From Entophlyctis helioformis (Eukaryota; Chytridiomycota; Chytridiomycetes; Chytridiales; Chytriomycetaceae), in NCBI GenBank assembly GCA_025526915.1, contig JAHLKH010000036.1, positions 116,916 to 180,915 on the forward strand: a stretch of 64,000 nt of DNA, read 5' to 3'. The position numbers were made by a program, and so were the translations under genes. Every line of letters begins with the position of its first letter. Positions within the stretch are counted from its first letter, which is position 1. Shown here in pieces: positions 43,977 through 54,212 of the stretch. The notes below the pieces were generated by a model. It ran no database searches. It saw only the letters and a program-made list of their open reading frames with translations, and had not been told where the DNA came from.

Positions 43977-45092
43977 CGAGCACAGCAACAACGCTCCATG
44001 CCAGATCCAGACGCTGCTGCACTTGCCGCCCAACTGCACACAAGCAACAACGAGCCAAACGACAACGACGACAACGCAGGCGACAGCACGGATATGGGAC
44101 AGCACTCGCTTGGTCGAGTCCTTCAGGGGAGACTGCGAGGCTCACCGCTCAAGGTGGCATGCAGCAGGCCGTCGAGCGGCCATCCAGCAGAGCAGCGTGG
44201 TCGTGGCCGTCTGAGAGGCGTGCCCAACAAGGCGGGCGGACAGAAGGCAGGCTGCAGACAGGCAAGCAGGTGCGTTGACTCGCTGTCTGTCCAGGCATGC
44301 TCCATTGCCCGTTGACGACGACGGCACAGCAGTCTGACGGCCGTGTCTGTGTGGGCTTGGCACTGACTGTGTGCATGTCTGATGGGTCCAAACAGCAAGG
44401 GACGTCGGCAAGACGGCTGTGAACAGGGCGATCTGGTTGTTGTTCAAGAGGACAGCGAGAGCATTGGCATCGCAGGACCAAGCTGCCTGGTGCTTTCCGA
44501 CTGCGACAAGGGATGCAGCAGCAGCAGATGAGCAGCCACTGAGACGTGCTCGAAGGGCCAATCCTTGGAGTTGGCTGCAGGAACTGCTTGCTGGACAGCT
44601 GGATTGGCATGCCGACTTGGATGCCAAACTCGGCAGTCGCAGCACACTCGATGAGCGTCACACTCGGTGACACTGATCCAGACGAGATTGGTGAGGAGGA
44701 CGCGAGTTCTGGCAGGCGTGTCTGGCCACATTGCACTTGGTGCGATGGCATCTTGGATGCGATCCACTGAGCAGCACATGGAGTGGCCAGACAGACAGAC
44801 CAAGCACTCTCGATTCATTCAACAACCACAACGACGAGATGATGGCAATGATCCTGACGATCCCAGTCTTGCATGCACTGTGCGTGTTGACAAGGACGAT
44901 CCAGAGCAGAGCGGCGATGCAGGCAGTGCGCCAACGGCCAACCTGTCCATGGACCAGCTGGCCAGTCAGGCAACACCAACTGCATCGCACTGGGTCACAA
45001 TGCAGATGCATATCAGGACGCTTGTTGGATGCAATGGGACATTGACTGAGAAGACGACACTCGGAGAGAGGCCGCTGCAATGCAGCTCATGA
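43977..45092 (+). other. possible extra exons inside the element, function unknown
   Basis: Several plus-strand stretches look coding but are not joined with confidence. One starts MRAQQQRSMPDPDAAALAAQ (43,974 on) and runs to a GTGCGT donor near 44,269. Another is GDLVVVQEDSESIGIAGPSC (about 44,420-44,500). A third is PDRQTKHSRFIQQPQRRDDG, then DPEQSGDAGSAPTANLSMDQ (44,780-44,970). No domain is recognised. They could be an upstream gene of the element or 5' exons of the nuclease gene. The stretch 45,100-45,370 shows no convincing exon. Confidence 0.3.
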
Positions 45093-45373
45093 CACGCAGA
45101 GTGATGCTGCACAGTGCATGTCGAGCTGCGCACTGGGTGGCATCACATCAATGACTGTGCCAGCAACACACGACCGCATCTTGAACGCCTGGCTGTTGGC
45201 TGTGCTCGCTGCTCCCTTGATGGCTGTTGGACAGTGGGCGGCAAGTGCCAGACTGCCCGCTCTCTATCCACTCGCTCTCTGTTTTCATGCAATGAAAGTT
45301 CAACTCCGCCAGACGCTCCGATTCTTTTCTCGTAAACACAGATACAGACACCCCACGCACCAGCAGCACCAGC

Positions 45374-48300
45374 ATGACTTTTGTAGGCCTGCTGAGAGCC
45401 TTCAAGGTACGCCATGCCGTCTGCGACCACACCGGCAAGACTTTTGGCCATGCTGTGCAGCGTGTGCTCCACAGCATGCTGCCACAACAGCCGCCTCTGC
45501 AACAGCCGCCTCTGCAACAGCCGCCGCCGCAACAGCAGACTGCAACAGCTGCAACAACAACAGCTGCAACAACAACAGCCGCAACCACCCAGTTCATCAG
45601 CGGGATGCTGCACGTCGACTTCCTTAGCATCTTTCACCCAGCATTAGTCGCAACAGCCGCCATCAGCCAGCCAGGCTCCAAGGCCGGCTGGAAAGCCATC
45701 ATCCAGCCGGCCTTTGAGCAGTTCATGGCATCCCTTGGCGGCGGCCACACCATCCGCTTCCATGTGGATGGCCAGCTTGGCGACCTGGGCCTCAAGCTGG
45801 TCCACAACAGCCGCACCAACAACATGCTGCATGCGGCAGCCAAGGTCTTGCAGCATGCATTCCAGCGTCAGGAAGGTCGCCACTCTGGTTCACTTTCAAA
45901 GTAAGATCGCCGCTCTATACTGTCTGGTTGCCTTACTGACCATTGTCTGCTGTTGGCCATCAAGGACAGAGAAGCACGCCCTCCACCGCTTCTTCTGTCT
46001 TACAATCGCCGATAAGAAGGCGATCTACGAGGCTCTCTCAGAGCTGGCTGGATCCAAGGAGGCGTGCACAGTCTGCCCATGCGACTATGAGGCAGACGTG
46101 TGCATTGCCTGCCGTGTTCGCGAGTCCAGGTTAGATCGCCTTGCATTCTTCTGCTGTAGTTGATGGCTCACAGTCTGTATTCTGTGACAGTGACCAGCCG
46201 ATCATTGTCATTGCCAATGACTCTGATCTGGTGGCACATTGTGCTGGGCACTGTGCGGTCATTTTGACGCACTTGGAGCATGGGCAGCTTGTGCAGATGC
46301 GATCCTACAACCATGGTGGGCTGGCCACCATGGCATCTGTCTTGGGCGTGCGCGACTTTGCTGGAGCATGCCAGCTGGTCGCTGCACTGTCCAGGACAGA
46401 CTATTTTGGCCGCCCTGGCCACGGTGAGTTGCCGCGCCTGTTTTGTAGTATCTGCCATCACTCACATGCCATTCTTTGTCTTCATGCGTGATTCTGCTTG
46501 CATTCCCTGCCAGGAATCGCCGCCGCGGTCAAGTTTGTCAATGCGCGGTTTGATGCCAAGGCCAAACAGCTCAACATCAAGGCGGCCGACCTCTACGCGA
46601 TCCTCGAGACTCCTAACGAGGCCAAGGCGTTCATGGACGGCGTCAGGGACGCGTACATCGAGGAGCTGGTCAAGAATGGTGATGAGAGCCTCGTGCAGTC
46701 ATTCAAGAACGCATTTGAAGTCTTTGTCAACCGGAATGAGGTTGGGGCCTCTGCTGGTGCAATCACAGCACCGATCGTCGCGAGGTAGGTTTATTCTTGA
46801 AGGATGTCATGGACATGATGCATTGACGCGTTTGAATGCCTTGCACAGATCTGAGCCTCAAGCCGACCACACCAACCACATGGATGTCAACACGACTCCA
46901 TCTGTTGGAATGAAGTATGAATGCATGGAATCTGTGGCGTTTCTGGCAAAACTGACACTGAGTTTCTGTTTCTGATGCTGCGATCTTGTTATTGTGCAGG
47001 TGCTTGATGGATGGATGCTGCTTGAGCCATACTGCGCAGCAGCAGCAACAGGCTGAGAATGGTGTCCAGCTTGTCCACCTGACACGTGGCAGGGTCGAGC
47101 AGCTTGTCAGCAGCACTGTTGGCAGCAGGCGGTTGGATGCTGCCTTCAGTGAGGTGAAGGGTTGCCATGTGGCACTCGACACCATCATCAGGTGCACAGT
47201 CAACCGCCTTGCGAGCAGCTACGATGCTGTCACGCGTCGCGACATCCTGGCAGCCATCTGCAAGCAGCAAGTGCCCAGCTGCTGCAGATTGCCAGCGAGC
47301 AGTTTCTTGGAGCAGATGGCATTTTTAAGCTCCTCCCAGCAGATGAGCCAATCTATCGCGCATTGGTATGTTTGCATGGCTTGAATGCATGCTGTTGCTC
47401 TTGCACCATGCGCATTTACTGATTTTGAATGCGGCTGACTTGATCCATTGCTTCTGGACAGAACGCAGCAATGAGAATGCAGACGCAGCTCGACAAGATT
47501 GCCAATCCGCCATGCGCATCCCACCGGCATACATCCACTCCCAGTAGGTGTTGATTGCATTGAAATGATTCAACAGCATCCACTCACAGATCCATTTGTG
47601 TTGAATGCATAGTACTGGACACAGAGACGCAGAAAGTCGAGTACCACGGCAGGATGACCACGCGAGTTGCACCGCGATCCATTGTCGCTGCTATCCACGA
47701 CAAGGCGTCAGCCTGGCTGTATTTCCTGGAGCACCCCATAGGTCCACATCCAGAAAACGCCAAACCGCCGACACTCATCAATCAGCGCCAAAAGGCCGTC
47801 GCCCTGCTGCAGTCCATCATTGAGCAAAGTGCAGTGCGTCTCGACTTCCACTGACTGCATGTGCATGGAATGATTTGGCGCGATTGCTCACCATCCCACT
47901 CCACAGGTTGGTCCTCCTCCACCGCCGCCCAAGCCACCACGGTTGTCCAACAACATCTTCGCAGCACTGGCATGCTCCAAGACCTTTCCGTTGGCGATCT
48001 TGCCGACACTGAGACGACGGTGAGTTTGGTGCACCATTGGCGATTGTGGCTGTGTTTGGTGCACTTGGAATGGCCGCCTGATGCTGCATCCAACCGTCAC
48101 AGGCGCCATTCCAATTCACGGCAGCCAAGCGGGCTGCGCACACAAAGGAGCGTGCCAAGAAAAAAGAGAAGGCCACACTACAGGAGATCATCAGAGAGAA
48201 CAAGAAGAAGTCAGGCCTGCATGCTCGCAAGGCTGGAACTGTTGGCAAGAAGCAGGCGTACGCGACATATGGCATGTCATGTGCCTTGAATGTGCTTGCT

Positions 48301-49302
48301 GACACGTGTGTCATGCCACAGATGGGTTGCTGGCAGTCGAGTGGCAACTCGTCAGAAGCTTGCAAAGCTCGGCCGCATGATTGCGATGCCAGTCATGACA
48401 CTTGCCGCGGCCACCCATCCCAAAGGACAGCCAAGACCTAAAGGCAATGCACACAGCCGCCCTGAGCAGATTGTCAAAATGGCGGTATGGGGTTTGATCG
48501 GCATGCTGCTCTGTTTGCTTGGCTTTGTGTATGCTGACTTGTGTGGTATGCAGGAGATGCAGTCATGCGATCTCGCAAACACCAAGTTTTTTGGGCCCCA
48601 AACCAAGACACCACTCGCCGAGCAGACACCCAGTTCAATCAGCCACGACACCACCCTCACAGTCTACTATTTCACGGCCGGCTTGTGGCGTGCTGCCCTT
48701 GCCTTGATCGGCGCCATGGTCGCGGATCTGGTCAAGCTGGATGCAGACGCGCCACTGCCTCTGGAGTACTGTGTCCTGGAGGCAAGCCAAGGCAAGCTGA
48801 CGCAGTATTACTATGTCAACCCCGAGGACTTTGATGAGGACGAGAGCGCGACGCTCTTGTCAGGTGGATGCATTCACAAGCAGGGCATCATTGTTTGGCA
48901 CATGTACGGCACCGGCCCGCACAGCAGCGACACAAAATCCCTCGCTATGGCAGCTTGGTGACTCTCGAGAGTGACACGGCTCTCAAGATCTGCGCCTTTG
49001 ATACTGCCAAGATTGCCAAGCAACCCAACATGCATGGCGACCTCGACGAGCAGGAGAGCAGAACGAGCAGGACGAGCAGGACGAGCAGGACGAGCACGAT
49101 GAGCACGAGCTGCCTGTGCAGCCTGACGACCATGCATCCAGGACGAGCATGATGTGCACAATCAGCCGACAGCAGCGCCAGCAGCACCGGCGCTTCATCT
49201 TCAGCCGTCCAACCGCCACCACCACCACCACCACCAGCTGTTCCATCAGCAAATGAGCTGCTTACGGCCCTCACCAGCAGTATATCAGGTGGAGGCGGTG
49301 CT
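45374..49302 (+). CDS. FEN1/XPG-type flap nuclease, element-encoded (5' part of a long unit)
   Basis: ATG 45,374 gives MTFVGLLRAFK, then a 54-nt intron and a Gln-rich insert. N region: SGMLHVDFLSIFHPALV. I region: CPCDYEADVCIACRVRES (about 46,075-46,130), spliced to DQPIIVIANDSDLVAHC, matching the acidic pairs EAD and DSD. H3TH region: GACQLVAALSRTDYFGRPGH, spliced to GIAAAVKFVNARFD. Together these are the metal-binding and DNA-binding parts of FEN1/XPG nucleases. Downstream exons add a basic coil (KERAKKKEKATLQEIIRENK), a conserved-looking block LTVYYFTAGLWRAALALIGA and QYYYVNPEDFDEDES, and an acidic EQD repeat. Frame breaks near 47,285 and 48,945 look like single-base losses. No stop, gap or new start clearly separates it from the Fanzor part, so both may be one protein. 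Confidence 0.65.
49063..49109 (+). repeat. GACGAGCAG repeat in the element coding region
   Basis: Four to five copies of a 9-mer. In one frame it reads DEQ repeats (acidic), in another TSR. It lies at the join between the nuclease part and the Fanzor part. Confidence 0.75.
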
Positions 49303-49308
49303 GTGGAC

Positions 49309-52300
49309 ATGCTGCTGCGCCATCTTGGCTATGTCCTGGCGGACAGCATGATGGTGCAGCCGCAAGCAACAAAGCATGCCATCCACTCCTGGATCGTAAC
49401 AGTCATGCAAATGACGATCCATCGCACCTGGACGCGGAGGGTGCTGCAAACCAACGCAGCCAAGCTGCAGGATGACACGGTACGGATGGACATGATGCAG
49501 ACGTGCACGATGCTGATGGACATGTCACTGATTGATGCAATGCAGCAGGCGGCCACGGCACACAGCGACACGTTCCAGAAAGACGCGCGGCAAGCAGCCA
49601 TGATGGACATGGCACAGATGGACACAATGCGAGCAGCCATGATGGATGTCGACATGATGGACGCGACGCAGCAGACGGTGACAATCCAGGCCGACGCGAT
49701 CCTGTCAGCCGTGGTGCAGGCAGATGCAGAGCTGTCAGCCTTGATGCACACAAGTGCACAGACGGCAGACGCTGTGCACGCGGGCACTATGGAGGCTGTC
49801 TTGCCCTACAGGCTTGATGGCAGCCTTTGCGCGGATGCAAGGCATGACATTTACAGCAATCTGGCCAGGGATGTGTGTGGCATGCTCGCGCGGCACTACA
49901 TCTCTAGCCAGTCTGAGCTGGCCGTCACTGCAGCCCTCAAGCTGATGCCCAGTGCATCCATTGAGGACGTGAGAGTGTGGATTGCAACACTTTTCAAGAC
50001 CGCCAAGGCTGCCAAGGCCGCCAAGGCTGCTGCTGCCAAGGCTGCCAAGGACGCTACACCACCGGCGATCGAGGACGCCACACCGCTGGCCACTTTGGAC
50101 GCTGCTCCTCCCACCTCAAGTCTCAAGCGGGGCCGGTCCACCTCTTCGTCAGCCAACAAGGGCGGCAGGCCCAAGAAGCGACGGGGCAGGAAGGCAGCCA
50201 CCACCAAGGACGCGGCATCCAGCTCTTCCTCGGCCACTGAGGACAGCGGTATTGATACAGTCCCGCAAGAGCTGCACGAGCTCAAGACGCTGGTGCCTGA
50301 TGTGTCTCGGTCAGAGATCGTGATCTTTTACGAGCTGTCCAAGCTTGCTGGCACGACAAACAAGCTGTGCCCGCAAGCAGCCAGCCGCGATCCCTTCATC
50401 CTCATCACCGAGACAACGCTCTTTTGGGCGGTGATGGGGAGTAGTGATGATCGCATCCGTGGCGAGCAAAGTGCTGCTTTGGCATACTTGCGACTGCAGC
50501 TCCTTGCTGTACTCAGTAGGTCGCACTTGTTTATGCCATGTCTACATGATATGATGCTAACACTCCACTTTTATCCAAGACTACCAAAAAGCCAGCTTGG
50601 GCCTCGCATCATCCAACAGGACGATCAAGAAGGCGTTCAGCAATGCAAGGAGCTCTGTATCCTCAACATACTCCTTCCCGGCCTCCGCCCCAAGAAAGGC
50701 CGCTATCAGACGCCAGACGAGGCCGACAAGGAGGTGTTTGAGCAGGTCCAAGCAAATGACGCAGTCATTGCTGATGCGATGCAACTGGCTGAGCACGAGG
50801 GTCTGGTTGGCAAGGAGCGCCAGGAGTTTATAGACGCCGTGATCGATGGTCTTCCTCCTGCAAGTCCAAGCAAACCGACCGCGGTGGGCAGCTTCCGGAC
50901 GGACGGATACAGCATCTTTCAGTTGGCGCTGGACTATCGCACAGACCGTCCAGAGTCGCCTCGCAGTATGTGGCGTGCTTGAATGCTTTGGTGCACACAT
51001 TGGTTCTGACTGCCGCCTTGATCTGCATGCTCCAACATGGCATCTTTAGGCGAGCAGCCCAGCCTTGCTGATGGCATGCCTGATGATGATGATGATGACG
51101 ATGAGGCTGATGAGGCGATGATGGGCATGATGGGCATGATGGGCATGATGGGCATGATCACTTGGATGGCGAATGTTAGTTGCTGTGCCAATCCAGACGC
51201 ACACTTGTTGTCCACACCGACTGACATGCCATCCACAGCCCCGATCCAGCCGACCCATCAGCCACCAAGCCAAAAGCACCCAATCCTGTAAGTCACTGCA
51301 TGCCAACCTCGTGCATTGGTGCACATGCATTGCACATTCCTCACTCATGCCATGGCATGACAGGGCAAGCTCAGCTTCTACGCCTCGCAGCGACTGCACG
51401 ACATTGTCAAAGCCAACAAGTTGTTCACCAACAAGGGCTACCGGTTTGTGCGTATTGTCGGCATTGATTGGGGCGAGCGGTACATGTATGGCGCGTCCAG
51501 CATGCTGGTGGATCTGGCAACCTTCACCTATACCCTCGAGTCCAACTACGTGCTCTCCTCTGGCATGGCACGAGCAGAGCACAGCCTTCAGCGGTGGTAT
51601 GCATGCAATGACTCTGCCACGGGCACTCTTGACCAGATCAACTCACAGTGCCTGCCTCTTGTGCCAGGTTCAACAATCGATATGCCAAGGCTGCGGACGT
51701 CCACGAGGCCATTGCATTCAAGACAGCAAAGCATGCCGATCCAAACGTCAAGCCTGGCGAGAGAGCCTTTTGGGATCTGCGCTGCCATGCGTACTGCACG
51801 CCATTCCTGAATGCACGGGTACGTTTTCTCTGTTTCTGGATGCCCATTGACATGCCGCCATGCTGCTTGATCGCCTGCTGATTGCACTGGATGGCATGGC
51901 ATGGCATGGCATTCCACAGAAGGTCAAGGCCAAGCGGTTCACCATGCGCAGCAGCCGCACATCTGATCGCGGAAACGCTCTTGAGGGCATCATGAAGCTG
52001 GCAGGATCGACCACTGGCAAGCGCGCATCAGCTGCATCTCAAGGCTGCTGTGACGAGCCAACAGAGAAGGACATTCCCGTTGTCTGGGCATTTGGCATTG
52101 ACTTTACAGGTCAAGGTGGCCGGCACGCTGTGTTTGAGAAGTTTCTCATCAGGCATCTGCGGTCGTCTGGATATGCTTATGTGCGTCTGATGCCATGCTA
52201 TCCATCCATCCATCCATCTGTGCACCAACTGACACACACACACACACACACACACACAGATCTACCGCTGCAACGAGAACCTGACCAGCCAGATGTGCCC

Positions 52301-52715
52301 GCAGTGCAAGCAGCGGATCCCATACGAGAACCGCACTAACCTGCGACGCTACGAGTGCATACCATGCACGACCGTCTACCACCGAGACGTGCTTGGAGCC
52401 ACCAACATCGGGATGGTCGCACTGTGGCATCTGCTCTATGGACAACGGCCGCTCTACTTGACGCACACGCCACCTGACAGCAATCCAGCCACACAAGAGT
52501 ACCTTGCAGACATCAAGGCAACTCATCATGACATCCAGTGGCGTGCACAACATCACATCATGCTGCTCGGACACCGCCTGATCAGCCTGTCGTCCAGCAG
52601 CCTCCGTCACCCGATCTGCTTCCCTTCAAGTCGCATGTGGCCTCATGGGATCAGATCATGCTGCCATGTCTGCCAACAACAACACTTTGAATCGGGGACC
52701 TCCCGATCGACCTAA
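49309..52715 (+). CDS. Fanzor/TnpB-like RuvC nuclease with zinc ribbon
   Basis: The N-terminal part (49,309-50,970) is helical: VDMLLRHLGYVLADSMM, then an odd Met/Asp-rich stretch (AAMMDMAQMDTMRAAMMDVD), an Ala/Lys run and an AT-hook-like block GGRPKKRRGRKAATTK. An MMG repeat follows at 51,115-51,160. RuvC-I: RIVGIDWGERYMYGASS, with Asp at 51,466-51,468. RuvC-II: IPVVWAFGIDFTGQGGR (about 52,076-52,123). Zinc ribbon: LTSQMCPQCKQRI then RRYECIPCTTVY. RuvC-III: HRDVLGATNIG, with Asp at 52,385-52,387. Stop TAA 52,713-52,715. This order is the TnpB/Fanzor core, which cuts DNA guided by an RNA from the element's end. The usual RuvC-II Glu is not evident; Fanzors are known to vary there. The start at 49,309 applies only if this is a separate gene. 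One frame break lies near 50,690. Confidence 0.7.
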
Positions 52716-52884
52716 CGGGTCACTTCAATAGAAGGTGAGACCCTTGTTGGATGTGCCTCGCCCGCCTGTCGTCGCATGCTCGTTGCTGACTCGAACCTTC
52801 ATCGTGTGATGTGCGGCTTGCATCCGTCGCCTCTTGGGTCGAATTTAACTCCAAAACGCTTGGTAATTGTATGAATATCGGGCC

Positions 52885-52917
52885 CACACGACGTCCAAAA
52901 GCCGTCGAATGGACCCC
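52885..52917 (+). repeat. right 33-bp direct repeat of the candidate element
   Basis: This copy includes the true ATG of the CUE gene at 52,909 and its leader, so it is probably the original target sequence. The 169 bp between the Fanzor stop and this repeat would be the element's right end, the usual source of the guide RNA; I can see no confident hairpin by eye. Confidence 0.85.
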
Positions 52918-53964
52918 AACGTGCTGATTCTCAGCGGCATCTTCCCCGACGCAGACGACTCGCTCATCGAGTCGGTGCTGGACGCCCACGACGGCGACCT
53001 CTACCAGGTGCGTGGCTTGCCGTGCCAACGTGCGTCTTACAGGCGCCCCTCCGTCCTTCCTTTAACATCCGCGACAGTCCCAGGCGTATCTGGCCAGGCA
53101 CTTTGAAGCCAACGAGACGGCCGCCGGCGCACTACGCCCACGGGAGCTGTCGTTCACTGCTGCGACGATGGCCGCGTCTGCGCAGCTGAACGCCCTGTCT
53201 GCCCAATACCCGTCCATGGACGCCTCGGTGCTGCAGTCGGTTCTGGACGCGCATGACGGCAACATGGAAGACACCCACGCGTATCTGGCCTCCAAGGGCC
53301 ATGTCATGCACTTTCGCAAGATGGTCCGAGGAGACCAGGGGTCTGTCGAGGGGTCTGCCGAGGGGTCGGCTGGCCTGCGAGCGACGGCAGACGATGATGC
53401 CAACGAGGATCTCAACAACCCCTTCAGTGACAGAGCAGCCATCACCGCAGCAGATCGTGTCCGCATCCGTCGCACCTCCTCCGTATGCTGCTGCTGTCAG
53501 CCCCTTGCATGCCACAGAAGCTGCGACTTTTGCGAGCACAGCCAGCATCGCCTCCCGTCCACCTGCATATTCTGCTGCTGCGTCGCGCTCGTCCATGCAC
53601 TCTCGGCCTTCCATCCACTCTTTGTCAGGCTCGGCCAGACATAGTGCTGCATCGTCTGTTCCACCGCCGCTGCCACCGCGACGATCACAGGCATCCGATC
53701 TTTCCCTTCAGCCTCCAGTGCCGACGTGCGGGCTTTGGACGCAAGTGCCGTGAGCTATCGGCTGCTGCCTTGGCACTCAACACGCCTCAAGACGCAGAAC
53801 AGCAGCGATCCGTGGGCTTTGCGGCCCTCGCAGGCCTCGCCATCACAAACATGGCCAGTGCCGCCGCAGCACTATCCGCTGCAGACAATGCAGACTGCCC
53901 CGCGACAACAGCAAAGTGCACACGATCCGCTCCGATCTCTGGCTGGGATAACGGCGGCTGGTAG
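52909..53964 (+). CDS. tandem-CUE-domain ubiquitin-binding protein
   Basis: ATG 52,909: MDPNVLILSGIFPDADDSLI then ESVLDAHDGDLYQ. After an intron (about 53,008-53,078) it continues SQAYLARHFEANE. A second CUE follows: QLNALSAQYPSMDASVLQSV, LDAHDGNMEDTHAYLASKGH. Both have the CUE pattern (FP or YP, then a Leu-rich second helix). The first half ends DLNNPFSD; after a frame change near 53,440 a Pro/Ser/Tyr-rich tail follows (VAPPPYAAAVSPL, SVPPPLPPRRSQASD). The C-terminal frame is unresolved between stops at 53,964 and 54,208. CUE domains bind ubiquitin, often in endocytic or ER-degradation proteins. Its promoter and leader appear to have been displaced by the 9-kb insertion. Confidence 0.7.
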
Positions 53965-54212
53965 TCTGTCCAATACAGTCATGCATTCATTTGCACCTCT
54001 CCGTTTCAGTAACTGCCCACCATCATCCACGTCATGCGAGTCTCAAGGGCAGCGGCCGGCCGATGCGTGCTGCTTGCCCAGACACGCGCGACATGGACGC
54101 GTCGGCCTCTCCCCCGCAACAACAATAACAAAACCAGGCGGACAGACACAAAGACGTTGGCCAGATAGGACGCAGCACATTGACATACACAGCCAAAAAA
54201 CGCAGTAGCAGC

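Larger units (their letters stand above)
43825..52917 (+). mobile_element. candidate mobile element with FEN1/XPG-like and Fanzor-like nucleases
   Basis: A 33-bp direct repeat at 43,825-43,857 and 52,885-52,917 (31/33 matches) brackets about 9.03 kb. The right copy is the start of the CUE gene, 24 bp of leader plus ATGGACCCC. The left copy lies 28 bp from the ATG of the oppositely oriented SUMO ligase gene. The simplest history is insertion into a very short divergent promoter with duplication of the target. The interior codes on the plus strand for a FEN1/XPG-type nuclease and a Fanzor/TnpB-like RuvC nuclease. Three 28-bp tandem repeats abut the left repeat. I see no terminal inverted repeats and no DDE transposase, recombinase or reverse transcriptase. 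Confidence 0.65.

Noticed and set aside
43801..44145. Short proteins starting at the duplicated ATG (43,849)
   Set aside because: This ATG is the copied CUE start inside the left repeat. The frame reads into the 28-bp repeats and stops within about 20 codons.
52195..52258. CATC and AC microsatellites as the element boundary
   Set aside because: They lie inside an intron between two clear Fanzor exons (SSGYAY and IYRCNENLTS), so they are simple intronic repeats.
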